From: Patulibacter americanus DSM 16676
GTDB lineage: Bacteria; Actinomycetota; Thermoleophilia; Solirubrobacterales; Solirubrobacteraceae
Length of the DNA stretch: 64,000 nucleotides
Direction of reading: 5' to 3'
Assembly: GCF_000420025.1 (NCBI RefSeq)
Contig: NZ_ATUD01000011.1
Coordinates: 82,138-146,137 of the forward strand
The position numbers were made by a program, and so were the translations under genes. Below the pieces are notes generated by a model. That model searched no databases. It was not told the origin of the DNA and saw nothing but the letters and a program-made list of their open reading frames with translations. Shown here piece by piece: positions 43,582-52,203 of this stretch (position 1 is its first letter; the number at the start of each line of letters is the position of its first letter).

Positions 43582-43963
43582 CGTGGTCGGGGTGGAGGGG
43601 GTTCGCGCCGGACGGGCGCTCTGCGCAACGGCCGGACCGTCGATACCTGGTGAATCGGGTCCGAGTTTGGCAGATTCGCTGGGCGATCCGGCCGGTCGAC
43701 GGCCCGGGCGCGCCGGCTCCCACGGGAGCGGGCGATCGGGGAGGGACCTCGGGACGACGATTGTCCCCCACCTGCGCCCCGGCCCGGGTGACGAAGTGGA
43801 AGGCCACCGGACGGAATGGAATGGATGGGACGGCGCCCCGCGACGGCGGCCGCGGTGGGCTCGTAAGGTCTGTCCCCCGCCCCGCCGGCCGACCGTCGGC
43901 GCTCCGGCCTGGTGCCTCGGCTCCGTCGACGCCCGGCCGCGGTGCGTGCCCCACCCCGTCGCC
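43582..43963 (+). other. Intergenic region between cysJ and the PHP gene
   Basis: About 380 bp separate these divergent genes. A -10-like TAAGGT (43864-43869) could serve the PHP gene with a leader of some 90 nt. I find no riboswitch and no confident cysJ promoter. Confidence 0.4.
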
Positions 43964-44848
43964 ATGACCGCGCCCACCTTCGACCTCCAGGCCCACTCGA
44001 CCGCGAGCGACGGCGCCCTGGTGCCCGCCGGGGTCGTGCGCGCGGCGCGCGAGGCGGGGGTCCGGACGCTGGCCCTGACCGACCACGACTCGGTGTCCGG
44101 GGTGCAGGAGGCGCTGGACGAGGCGGCCCGCCACGGCGACATCACGATCGTCCCCGCGATCGAGGTCTCGGCCATCGACGAGGCGCACGCCGACCTGCAC
44201 GTCTGCGGCTACCTCGTCGACCACACGTCCGAGCAGCTCGCCGAGGCGCTCGAGGACTGGCGTGCCGACCGCGTGGGCCGTGCGGACCGGATGATCGACG
44301 CGCTCTTCGAGCTCGGGTGGGCCGTCGACGTCGCCGCCCTCCGCGCGCGTCGCGACGGCGGTGTCTCCGTCGGCCGTCCCCACGTGGCCGCGGCGGCCTT
44401 CGACCATCCCGCCAACGCCGCGCGGATCGCCGACGAGGGCCTGCGGACCGCCACCGACCTGCTCGTCGCCTACCTCATCCCGGGGGCCCCGGCCTTCCGC
44501 ACCCGCACCCGTCCGACGGTCGCCGAGGCCATCGCGACGATCCACGACGCCGGTGGGATCGCCGTCTGGGCGCACCCGTTCTGGGACGTCGACGACCGCC
44601 CGGCGGTCAGCGCCACCCTGGAGCGCTTCAAGGGCCTGGGCCTCGACGGCGTCGAGACGTTCTACGCCGCGTTCGACGAGTCGCAGACCCGGTTCCTCTA
44701 CGCCGAGGCCGAGCGGCTGGACCTGGTCACCACGGGGTCCGCCGACTTCCACGGCCCCCAGCACCCGAACTTCTCGCGCTTCCGCGACTTCGACCTGTAC
44801 GGGCTGGAGCCGCGGCTCGGGCCGCTCGCGGAGTACGTGCGGACGTAG
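43964..44848 (+). CDS. PHP-domain phosphoesterase
   Basis: The 294-residue protein has the polymerase-and-histidinol-phosphatase fold: 'FDLQAHSTASDGALVPAGVVRAAREAGVRTLALTDHDSVSG' with the first His and Asp ligands, 'IVPAIEVSAID', 'GIAVWAHPFW' and 'LVTTGSADFHG'. This matches YciV/TrpH-type enzymes that hydrolyse 3',5'-nucleotide bisphosphates such as pAp, or RNA 5' ends. A pAp phosphatase would make sense next to sulfate assimilation, but APS reductase here would not generate pAp, so the link is weak. The ATG at 43964 is chosen without a clear ribosome site. Confidence 0.85.
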   Translation: MTAPTFDLQAHSTASDGALVPAGVVRAAREAGVRTLALTDHDSVSGVQEALDEAARHGDITIVPAIEVSAIDEAHADLHVCGYLVDHTSEQLAEALEDWRADRVGRADRMIDALFELGWAVDVAALRARRDGGVSVGRPHVAAAAFDHPANAARIADEGLRTATDLLVAYLIPGAPAFRTRTRPTVAEAIATIHDAGGIAVWAHPFWDVDDRPAVSATLERFKGLGLDGVETFYAAFDESQTRFLYAEAERLDLVTTGSADFHGPQHPNFSRFRDFDLYGLEPRLGPLAEYVRT

Positions 44849-44920
44849 GGCGGGGCGGCAGCGTCGCGCCAGGGCGGCCCGGTGCGGTCGGCGCCAGGCG
44901 GCCCGGCGTCGCGGGGTGGC

Positions 44921-45148
44921 TCAGGAGGCCCAGTCGGCGGAGTCGCCGCCGGCGGCGTCCCACGGGGCGCTGCGGCCGACGGCCTCGAGACGCGCGGTGC
45001 GGGTCCAGCCGTCCGGACGGGGCTCCTCGGCCACGACCGCGACCGTGGTGTCGCGGAGGAACTGCTCGACGGCGGCGACCAGGGCGGCCGCCTCCTCGGG
45101 CGACGCCGAGGCCGGGACGTCGATGCGCGGGGCGTCGTCGGCAGACAT
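44921..45148 (-). CDS. Acyl-CoA carboxylase epsilon-subunit-like protein
   Basis: The 75-residue protein has a helical 'SPEEAAALVAAVEQFLRDT' followed by a Trp/Arg segment 'GWTRTARLEAVGRSAPWD' and a C-terminal 'DSADWAS'. This resembles the small epsilon subunits that stabilise actinobacterial acyl-CoA carboxylases ('PxxEExAAL...W...R..R'). The alpha and beta subunits are encoded at 32941 and 53535, but the small gene is not adjacent to either, so the call rests on sequence pattern only. TACCCT (45157-45162) lies 8 nt before the ATG. Confidence 0.5.
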   Translation of the reverse strand: MSADDAPRIDVPASASPEEAAALVAAVEQFLRDTTVAVVAEEPRPDGWTRTARLEAVGRSAPWDAAGGDSADWAS

Positions 45149-45176
45149 GGGCCCGAAGGGTACCTATGCTCGTCCC

Positions 45177-46127
45177 ATGCCGAGCGTGCCCGTCCTCTCC
45201 CACGACGCGGTCCTCCGGGCCGTCACACCCGGGGAGGCGGTCGACCGCACGGCCGACGCCTTCGTCCGGCACCACGAGGGCGCGTGGTCCATGCCGCCCA
45301 AGACCTACCTGCAGAGCCCGCCCCACGGCGACTTCCGCGCGATGCCGGCCCTGGGCGACGGCTTCGCGATGCTCAAGTGGATCTCGTCCTTCCCCGACAA
45401 CCCGCAGCACGGACTCGCCACCGTGCAGGGCGTCGTGGTGCTGTCGGACGCGTCGACGTCCGTCCCGCTCGCCCTCGTCGACGCCCGCGCGGTCACCGCG
45501 TTGCGCACCGGGGCCGTCGCCGCCGTCGCGACGCGCGCCCTGGCCCCGGCCGGCGCGCGGACCGTCGGGATCATCGGCGCCGGGCTGCACGGCCGCTGGA
45601 CCGCCCGCTGCATGGCCGCGGCGGGCTACGGTCCCGGCGTGGCCGCCGACCGCCGGGCCGAGGCCGCGGAAGAGCTCGCGGCCGAGTTCGACGGCTGGCG
45701 CGCCGGCAGCCGCGAGGAGGCGCTGGAGCAGGACGTCGTCTGCTGCGTCACCTCGGGCGGCGCCCCGGTGGTCCACCTCCGCGACCTGCACCCGGGCCTG
45801 CACCTGAACATGCTCGGTGCGGACGGCCCGGGCAAGGCCGAGGCGACGGTCAGGGCCGTCGGCGCCAGCCACCTCTTCTGCGACGAGTGGGCGCAGGCCA
45901 GCCACGGCGGCGAGCTGACCGCGGCGGTCGAGGAGGGCGTCGTCACCCGCGACGTCGTCACCGACCTGGGCGCCGTCCTGACCGGCGCCGAGCCGGGCCG
46001 CGCCGCCGACACCGACGTGACGATGTTCGACTCGACGGGCCTGGCGATCCAGGACCTGGCGATCGCGATCGCGGCCTTCCGCGCGTGGGAGGCCGGGAAG
46101 GTGGAGGCGCCGAGCGTCGAGCTGTAG
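45177..46127 (+). CDS. Ornithine cyclodeaminase / mu-crystallin family protein
   Basis: The 316-residue protein has the family order: an N-terminal substrate domain with 'MPPKTYLQSPPHGDFRAMPALGDGFAMLKWISSFPDN', the segment 'LVDARAVTALRTGAVAAVATRALAPAGARTVGIIGAGLHGRWTARCM' containing the dinucleotide fold, and 'DLHPGLHLNMLGADGPGKAEA'. Enzymes in the family deaminate ornithine, or reduce or dehydrogenate amino and imino acids; the substrate cannot be assigned. Its start is leaderless: TATGCT (45165-45170) lies 6 nt before the ATG. It shares this short intergenic space with the divergent epsilon-like gene. Confidence 0.9.
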   Translation: MPSVPVLSHDAVLRAVTPGEAVDRTADAFVRHHEGAWSMPPKTYLQSPPHGDFRAMPALGDGFAMLKWISSFPDNPQHGLATVQGVVVLSDASTSVPLALVDARAVTALRTGAVAAVATRALAPAGARTVGIIGAGLHGRWTARCMAAAGYGPGVAADRRAEAAEELAAEFDGWRAGSREEALEQDVVCCVTSGGAPVVHLRDLHPGLHLNMLGADGPGKAEATVRAVGASHLFCDEWAQASHGGELTAAVEEGVVTRDVVTDLGAVLTGAEPGRAADTDVTMFDSTGLAIQDLAIAIAAFRAWEAGKVEAPSVEL

Positions 46128-46189
46128 GGGGCGCGGGCGGATCCGGGAGACCGCGCCGGGTCCACCGCATCCCCTGTGGACGACGGCGC

Positions 46190-46240
46190 GGACCGGGGCG
46201 GCGGGCGGACCGGGGCGGCGGGCGGACCGGGGCGGCGGGC
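46190..46240 (+). repeat. 17-bp tandem repeat, three perfect copies
   Basis: The unit GGACCGGGGCGGCGGGC occurs at 46190-46206, 46207-46223 and 46224-46240. It lies between the convergent stops of the cyclodeaminase homologue and metX. No function is evident; slippage-prone simple repeats are common between genes here. Confidence 0.9.
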
Positions 46241-46246
46241 GGGTGC

Positions 46247-47449
46247 CTACTCCCGGATGAACCGCCCCATCACGTCGAGGTGGTCCTCCAGCGGGAGCAG
46301 GAACGAGTCGTGGCCCCAGGGCGAGGGCACGTTCTCGCGGACGACCGGGACGCCCGCCCCGGTGAGGTTCGCGGCGATGTGGTCGGAGTGCTCGGGACCG
46401 AAGCGCCAGTCGCTCGTGAAGCTCTCGACGAGGAACCGGGTGCCCGCCGCACGCACCCGGGCGAGGCGCTCGTCCGCGCCTGCGGCCTCGAACGGCACGA
46501 AGGCGTCCATGACCTTCGTGAGGTACAGGTAGCTCAGCGCGTCGAAGCGCTCGAGGAACGAGGAGGCCTGGTGGTCGAGGTAGTGCTCGACCTCGAAGTC
46601 GGGGCGGAACCACTCGTGGCCGTCCCGCGCCGGCGGGCGGCCCGCGGGCTGCGCGGGATCGGCGCGGCGACGACGGTCGAACTTCGCGGTCAGCGCCTCC
46701 TCCGACACGTAGGTGACGTGGCCGAGCATCCGTGCCGCGGCCAGGCCCGCCGCCGGGATCCGGCCCGTGCCGACGTAGCGGCCACCCTGGAAGTCCGGGT
46801 CGCGCAGGATCCCCTCGCGCGCCGCGGTGGAGAGCGCGATGTTCTGGGCCGAGAGCCGGGCGGACGCGCAGACGACGAGCGCCCGCTCGATCTCCTCCGG
46901 CGCCTGCAGCACCCACTCGAGCACCTGCATCCCGCCGAGGGAGCCGCCGACGGCGGCCGCCAGGCGCCGGACGCCGAGGTGGGCCATCAGCGCGCGCTGG
47001 ACCCGGACGAGGTCGGCCACGCTGAACGCGGGGAAGTCGAGCCCGTACGGCTGGCCCGTGGCGGGGCTGATCGTGGTCGGCCCCGTCGTCCCGCGGCAGC
47101 CGCCGAGGAGGTTCGCGCAGACCACGAAGTGCCGGTCGGTGTCGACGGTGCGGCCGGGACCGACGAGCACGTCCCACCAGCCGACGCGGTCGGGGTCGCC
47201 GTGGTGGCCGGCGGCGTGCGCGTCGCCCGTGAGCGCGTGGCAGACGACGACGGCGTTGTCGCCCGCGGCGTTCAGCGTCCCGTACGTCTCGTACGCGACG
47301 TCGACGGGCGCGAGCCGCACCCCGTTGTCGAGCTCGAGCGGCCGGTCCTCGTCGAACAGCCGCACCGTCAGCGTCTGCGCCTGGCCCACGCCGGGCCCGG
47401 GGACCGCAGCGAACCCGCGGCCCTCCGGCTCGAGGGTGCTGTGCGTCAT
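46247..47449 (-). CDS. metX: Homoserine O-acetyltransferase
   Basis: The 400-residue alpha/beta hydrolase makes O-acetylhomoserine from homoserine and acetyl-CoA (some members use succinyl-CoA). Motifs are 'DVAYETYGTLNAAGDNAVVVCHALTGDAHAAG', 'ANLLGGCRGTTGPTTISPATG', the nucleophile in 'AVGGSLGGMQVLEW', and the catalytic Asp and His in 'SDWRFGPEHSDHIA' and 'PWGHDSFLLP'. The product is the substrate of MetY at 49631-50929, so the two make homocysteine directly from sulfide. The ATG at 47449 has no clear -10 or ribosome site. Confidence 0.95.
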   Translation of the reverse strand: MTHSTLEPEGRGFAAVPGPGVGQAQTLTVRLFDEDRPLELDNGVRLAPVDVAYETYGTLNAAGDNAVVVCHALTGDAHAAGHHGDPDRVGWWDVLVGPGRTVDTDRHFVVCANLLGGCRGTTGPTTISPATGQPYGLDFPAFSVADLVRVQRALMAHLGVRRLAAAVGGSLGGMQVLEWVLQAPEEIERALVVCASARLSAQNIALSTAAREGILRDPDFQGGRYVGTGRIPAAGLAAARMLGHVTYVSEEALTAKFDRRRRADPAQPAGRPPARDGHEWFRPDFEVEHYLDHQASSFLERFDALSYLYLTKVMDAFVPFEAAGADERLARVRAAGTRFLVESFTSDWRFGPEHSDHIAANLTGAGVPVVRENVPSPWGHDSFLLPLEDHLDVMGRFIRE

Positions 47450-47615
47450 GCGTCCCGTCCCGCGCGGCCCACCATGGGCGCATGGTCACACGCGGGGTCG
47501 ACGGGTGCGGCGCCGGGCGGCGATCAGTGGCACGGGCGGCGGCGGCATGGGGCGGGACGGGGCGGGGCGGGACGGACGGACGGGACGGGACGGGACGGGT
47601 GCGGCGCCGGGCGGC

Positions 47616-49406
47616 TCAGCGCACGCGCACCTCGGCGGCGTAGGCCTGGAGCGCCGCGGTCATCACGTCGGCGTAGGCCTGGTTGCCCGGTGCGTTGGGG
47701 TGGATGGAGGCCGTGGCCGGGACCGCGGGGGTGGTGCCCGGGGGCGTCGCCGGGTCGGCGGGCAGCACGGGGTTGATCCACGGGTCGGCGCCGCCCGCGC
47801 CGTGGCCGACGAACGCGGCCATCACCTCGTCCGTCACGGGGTGCAGGCCGTGCGCCCGGGCGCTCTGGTTGACCTCCGTGTTGACCTGCTCCGCCCACTC
47901 GTTGGCGAGCTTGCGCTCCGCCTGCGTGAGGGAGAGGGCGAAGACCGGGTCGCGGGGGACCGCGTCCTCCGAGAACAGCCGCGGGTAGCCGGCGACGAGC
48001 ACGTCGGCCCCGGGCGCGGTGCGGCGCAGCTGGGCGAACGTCGCGTCGAGGTCGCGTCGGACCTTGCCGCGGATGAGCGCGGTCTCCGTCTCGCGGTCCG
48101 CCGTGCAGTCGCCGACGACGCAGCGCGTGAACTGGGGCACGAACTGCGCGTCGTTGCCACCGATCGACAGGGTGACGAGCGTCGGGCCCGGCCGGGCTTC
48201 CAGCCCGCGGCGGACGAGGTCGAGCTGCGTCCCGCCCAGGTCGGGGTGCTGCGGCTCTCCGCCTGCGTCCGACAGCCGCACGTCGACGGTCTGCGCCCCG
48301 CTGCAGGCGATCAGCGCCGGCTGCGGCACGAGACTGCGCGGGATCAGCGCGCCCCACATGCGGTTCGACCGCGCGCACTGCTGGTCGTCGTAGGGCTGCC
48401 CCAGGCCGGTGCCGGCGGCGTAGGAGTCGCCGAGCGCGTAGTACGCAACGTACCCGGGGAGCCCGACGGCGCGGGCCTCGGCCGGCGGCGACGCCTCGGC
48501 CGCGACGGCCCCGGCGCGGGCGATCACCCGGTAGCGCAGCCACCGCCCGGCGAGCTCGGCCGGGGGTGCGTCGACGCGGGTGGTCGTCGGTGAGACGTCG
48601 GCGAGCGCGTCGGCCTGCCCCGTCGAGACGTCGACCCGCTGCACGACGTAGCCCGTGGCGCGCGCCGCGGCGGACCAGGACAGGGCGATCCCGCCGTTCG
48701 CGGCCGGCCGGGCCCGCAGGTCGGTCACGCGCCCGGGAGCCCCCGGCGCGGGCGTGCTCCCGACCGGCGGCCGGGCCTTCGGACGCACGAGCACGGACCG
48801 CCCCGGCCGCCCGTACCGCCCGTTCGCACCCCGGAACCGCAACCGGAACCGGTACGCGTTGCCCGCCCGCAGGCGCTTGATGGTCCGCGCCGTCGACCGG
48901 GTGGTCGCAGCGACCCGCCAGTGCTTCTGCCCGGCGGTCACGTCGCGCCGCTCGATGCGGGTGACGCGGACGCCCGCGGGCCGCTTCCACCGCAGCCGGA
49001 CCGCGCCGACGAGCGGTGTGGCGCGGGGCTTGCGGCCGCGCGGAGCCGTGCGGCGCGGGGTGCGGCGCTTGGCGATGAGGAGGGTCGTGGAGGCCGAGGG
49101 TGAGGCGGCGGGGCGTGAGGGGGCGCTGTTGGAGGTCGGGGTCCGGACGGTGGATGCGCTAACCGGCGACGACCGGGCGGCGGGCGTGAGGGCTGCCCGA
49201 CTCCCGGGCGCCCCTTGGGCCGCGAGAGCCCTGGCCGGCGCCTGGGCGCCTGGTTCGTCGGTGGCCGCCGTCTGGGCCGCAGCCGACGGGGCGGTGATCG
49301 CGACGACGGCGGTCACGGTCGCCAGCGACAGGGCCGCCGTGCGAGTGAGGCGGGCGGCCGGACGCGGTGGGCACGCCGGACCGGAGGGGGACGACGGGGA
49401 CGGCAT
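47616..49406 (-). CDS. Secreted SGNH/GDSL hydrolase with fibronectin type III-like domains
   Basis: The 596-residue protein has a signal peptide (about 1-47, 'ALSLATVTAVVAITAPSAAAQ'), a Ser/Ala/Pro-rich linker, one or two fibronectin III-like domains ('GRVTDLRARPAANGGIALSWSAAARATGYVVQRVD'), and a C-terminal SGNH esterase. The SGNH blocks are 'YYALGDSYAAGTGL' (nucleophile Ser), 'TLVTLSIGGNDAQF' and 'SIHPNAPGNQAYA' (His). It probably hydrolyses lipid or carbohydrate esters outside the cell. It is leaderless: TATGGT (49413-49418) lies 6 nt before the ATG. Degenerate 19-bp repeats lie upstream. Confidence 0.9.
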   Translation of the reverse strand: MPSPSSPSGPACPPRPAARLTRTAALSLATVTAVVAITAPSAAAQTAATDEPGAQAPARALAAQGAPGSRAALTPAARSSPVSASTVRTPTSNSAPSRPAASPSASTTLLIAKRRTPRRTAPRGRKPRATPLVGAVRLRWKRPAGVRVTRIERRDVTAGQKHWRVAATTRSTARTIKRLRAGNAYRFRLRFRGANGRYGRPGRSVLVRPKARPPVGSTPAPGAPGRVTDLRARPAANGGIALSWSAAARATGYVVQRVDVSTGQADALADVSPTTTRVDAPPAELAGRWLRYRVIARAGAVAAEASPPAEARAVGLPGYVAYYALGDSYAAGTGLGQPYDDQQCARSNRMWGALIPRSLVPQPALIACSGAQTVDVRLSDAGGEPQHPDLGGTQLDLVRRGLEARPGPTLVTLSIGGNDAQFVPQFTRCVVGDCTADRETETALIRGKVRRDLDATFAQLRRTAPGADVLVAGYPRLFSEDAVPRDPVFALSLTQAERKLANEWAEQVNTEVNQSARAHGLHPVTDEVMAAFVGHGAGGADPWINPVLPADPATPPGTTPAVPATASIHPNAPGNQAYADVMTAALQAYAAEVRVR

Positions 49407-49473
49407 CGTCCCACCATAGTGACGGCCATCACACGACGCGCCGGGTGGGCGGGGTTCGGGACCAGGGGCCGTC

Positions 49474-49549
49474 GGCCCGCCCGGCTCACCTCGGGCCGCC
49501 CGGCTCACCAGGGCCCGCCCGGCCCACCAGGGCCCGCCCTGTCACTACC
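49474..49549 (+). repeat. 19-bp degenerate tandem repeat, about four copies
   Basis: Units at 49474-49492, 49493-49511, 49512-49530 and 49531-49549 follow GGCCCGCCCGGCTCACCAG with a few changes. They lie between metY and the hydrolase gene. Confidence 0.75.
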
Positions 49550-49630
49550 AACCCCCGTCCGGCCGACCCCGGCCCAGCGGTGACGCCGGCGGGCGGGCGC
49601 GGGCGCCGTCGTGCACCCGCCCGCCGCGGC

Positions 49631-50929
49631 TCAGCCCTGGGACTTCGCGAGCGCCTGGTCGATGTCCGCGATCAGGTCGTCGATGTGCTCGATGCCGACG
49701 GAGAGCCGGATCGCGTCGGGGCCGACGCCGGCCGAGCTCAGCTCGTCCTCGTTGAGCTGCGAGTGGGTCGTGGAGGCGTTGTGGATCGCCAGCGACTTCG
49801 CGTCACCGATGTTCGCGAGGTGGCTGAACAGTCCCAGCGCCTCGATGAACGTCTTGCCCGCGTCGAAGCCGCCCTTCACCCCGAACGAGACCAGCGCGCC
49901 GCCCCCGCCGCGGAGGACCCGCCCGGCGACCTCGTGGTACGCGTTGTTGGGCAGGCCCGGGTAGTTCACCCACGCCACGCCCTCGTGGCCCTCGAGGTGC
50001 TTCGCCACCGCGAGCGCGTTCTGGTTGTGGCGCTCCATGCGGATGCCGAGGGTCTCGACGCCCTGCAGGATCAGGAACGCGTTGAACGGGGAGAGCGCCG
50101 CACCCGTGTTGCGCAGCAGGACGGTGCGGGCGCGCAGCACGTAGGCGATCGGCCCGGCGGCGTCCGTCCAGACGACCCCGTGGTAGCTCGGGTCGGGCTT
50201 CGTCAGGCCGGGGAAGCGGTCGGAGTGCGCCGCCCAGTCGAAGTTGCCCGAGTCGACGATCGCGCCGCCGATGGAGGTGCCATGGCCGCCCAGGAACTTC
50301 GTCAAGGAGTGGACGATGACGTCGACCCCGTCGTCGATCAGCCGGGCGCCGACGGGCGTGGCGACGGTGTTGTCGACGATGAGCGGCAGGCCGGCGGCGT
50401 GCGCGGCGTCGGCCCACTTCGGCACGTCGAGGACGTTCAGCTTGGGGTTGCCGATCGTCTCGCCGAAGACGAGCTTCGTGCGATCGTCGGCCAGGCGGGC
50501 GACGGCGTCGGGGTCGTCCGCGTCGGCGAAGCGGACCTCGATGCCGTACTGCGGCAGGGTGTGCGCGAAGAGGTTGTACGTGCCGCCGTAGAGCTGCGAC
50601 ACCGAGATGATGTTGTCGCCGGCGTTCGCGATGTTGAGCACCGCGTAGGTGACGGCGGCCTGGCCGGAGGCCGTGACGAGCGCGGCCTGCCCGCCTTCGA
50701 GCTGCGCGAGGCGCTGCTCGAGCACGTCCCACGTCGGGTTCATGATCCGCGAGTAGATGTTGCCCGGCGTCTTCAGCGCGAACAGATCCGCGCCGTGCTG
50801 CACGTCGTCGAACACGTACGACGTCGTCTGGTAGATCGGCACCGCCCGCGCGTTCGTCGCCGGATCGGCCTCCTGTCCACCGTGCAGGGCGATCGTCTCG
50901 GGGCGGTACTGCGGCTGCTCGTCGGTCAT
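49631..50929 (-). CDS. metY: O-acetylhomoserine aminocarboxypropyltransferase (sulfhydrylase)
   Basis: The 432-residue fold-type I PLP enzyme condenses O-acetylhomoserine with sulfide to homocysteine. It has 'ETIALHGGQEADPATNARAVPIYQTTSYVFDD', 'YSRIMNPTWDVLEQRLAQLEGG', 'ETIGNPKLNVLDVPKWADAAH', the PLP lysine in 'VIVHSLTKFLGGHGTSIGG' and the C-terminal 'PDAIRLSVGIEHIDDLIADIDQAL'. It closes the pathway from sulfate through CysDNHJI. The ATG at 50929 is used; a longer frame upstream is not conserved. A 27-bp inverted repeat 124 nt upstream may be an operator. Confidence 0.96.
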   Translation of the reverse strand: MTDEQPQYRPETIALHGGQEADPATNARAVPIYQTTSYVFDDVQHGADLFALKTPGNIYSRIMNPTWDVLEQRLAQLEGGQAALVTASGQAAVTYAVLNIANAGDNIISVSQLYGGTYNLFAHTLPQYGIEVRFADADDPDAVARLADDRTKLVFGETIGNPKLNVLDVPKWADAAHAAGLPLIVDNTVATPVGARLIDDGVDVIVHSLTKFLGGHGTSIGGAIVDSGNFDWAAHSDRFPGLTKPDPSYHGVVWTDAAGPIAYVLRARTVLLRNTGAALSPFNAFLILQGVETLGIRMERHNQNALAVAKHLEGHEGVAWVNYPGLPNNAYHEVAGRVLRGGGGALVSFGVKGGFDAGKTFIEALGLFSHLANIGDAKSLAIHNASTTHSQLNEDELSSAGVGPDAIRLSVGIEHIDDLIADIDQALAKSQG

Positions 50930-51052
50930 GGGGTCTCCGTGGGTTGCGTGGTGCGGGGGCTCGCCGTCCTGGCGGTGCTCCGGTACCCGGGCGCCGCCCG
51001 CCGTCCCGCACGAACGGCGCGGGTGGCCGACCCTACCGCAGGTCGCGTGAAA

Positions 51053-51079
51053 TACCCAAACCCGGGTCAGGTTTAGGTA
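51053..51079 (-). promoter_or_regulatory. Inverted repeat upstream of metY
   Basis: TACCCAAACC (51053-51062) and GGTTTAGGTA (51070-51079) pair at 9 of 10 positions around a 7-nt centre. It is the only A/T-rich dyad in the 200-bp gap before metY and is a candidate operator for sulfur or methionine control. No S-box or other SAM riboswitch core was recognised. Confidence 0.45.
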
Positions 51080-51148
51080 CCGCGGGTCCCAGGGGTCCAG
51101 CTGCAACCCCCGAAGGCCCGGATCGGGCGTGCGGCCCGGGCTCGCCTG

Positions 51149-52054
51149 TCACGGGGCTCCGTCCCCGGGGCCGACCGTGCCGGTGATCCCGGCGATGCGT
51201 TCCAGGTGGTCGAACTCGACGCGGAACCGCGCGCCCTCCGCCGGATCCGGGCGCCCGTCCGGCCCCGCAGGCAGGTCCTCGAAGGCCACGACGACCGACC
51301 CGTCGGTCTCATCCGAGAACCGTGCGCCGGCCGGCTCGGACTCCCGCCACTCCTCGATGAGCATCCGATGCTCGACCGGCAGCTCGGAGATGATCCGCAT
51401 CACGACCATCGGGAACCGCTCGTACGGGATGCGCCGCTTGCCCAGCTCCTCGTCCTGGACCAGCAGCACCAGCGTCGCGCCCTCGCCGGCGGGAACGACG
51501 TAATAGCCCTCGGAGGTGCTGAACCACGCCCCGACGACCGCGGCCTCGAGCACGCCGACATCGCGGTTGACGTCGTCGTCCAGGGGCGTCGGCTGACCCC
51601 ACTCGGCGACGCGGTCGCGGACGGCGGTCGCCAGCTCGACGACGTCCCCCGACAACGACGGGTTGGCCCACGCCCACAGCCACGAGCCGTCGGCCTCGGC
51701 CATCGTCCCCAGGATCCCGGCGTAGAACTCTCCGCCGCTTCCGAGGTCCAGCGCGCACCGCTCCACGTCGAACCCCCAACGCTCCGACCCCTCGCGTGCG
51801 GGATGGCTGAGCACCTCGTCCTCGAACCGCGCCTGGACCAGCATCGCCGGCAGGGCGGCACCGGTGACGAGGGAGCGCCACGCGAGCGCGGACGGAGACT
51901 CCACGGGGGAACGGGCGTCGAGAGAGGGCGTTTCGGGCGGTCGGGCGGCGGGGGGTGCGCCTCCGCCGACCCCGTCCATGGGGGTGCGCTGGGGCACCGG
52001 AGCGCCCGCGGACGAATCCTCGTGGGCAGGCCGGGACTTCCTACGGAACCACAC
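51149..52054 (-). CDS. DUF6882-like protein of unknown function
   Basis: The 301-residue protein has a Pro/Ser-rich N-terminus (about 60 residues) and a globular domain with 'LDLGSGGEFYAGILGTMAEADGSWLWAWANPSLSGDVVELATAVRDRVAEWGQPTPL' and 'VVMRIISELPVEHRMLIEEW'. The 'W.WAWAN' motif and length resemble the DUF6882 family, whose function is unknown. No membrane segment is present. The start is a GTG at 52054; an internal Met at residue 26 is an alternative. Confidence 0.65.
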   Translation of the reverse strand: MWFRRKSRPAHEDSSAGAPVPQRTPMDGVGGGAPPAARPPETPSLDARSPVESPSALAWRSLVTGAALPAMLVQARFEDEVLSHPAREGSERWGFDVERCALDLGSGGEFYAGILGTMAEADGSWLWAWANPSLSGDVVELATAVRDRVAEWGQPTPLDDDVNRDVGVLEAAVVGAWFSTSEGYYVVPAGEGATLVLLVQDEELGKRRIPYERFPMVVMRIISELPVEHRMLIEEWRESEPAGARFSDETDGSVVVAFEDLPAGPDGRPDPAEGARFRVEFDHLERIAGITGTVGPGDGAP

Positions 52055-52203
52055 GGGGGCAGCCTTCCACGGAAGCTAGGGAATGGCCAGCGACTCCGCG
52101 GTTTCGACGCGGGTCCGCAGCGGAACCGGCACGGTGCGACACCCACGGGTGACGAGATCTGGGTCAGGGTGTCGCTCTGCCCCAACACGGTTTTCGGCAG
52201 CCC

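Noticed and set aside
47545..47610. GGACGG-rich run between metX and the hydrolase as an operator
   Set aside because: It is an irregular simple repeat with no dyad symmetry, most likely replication slippage.
50930..51110. SAM or other sulfur riboswitch before metY or metX
   Set aside because: No S-box core, K-turn or SAM-II pattern could be found; only a protein-type dyad was seen.
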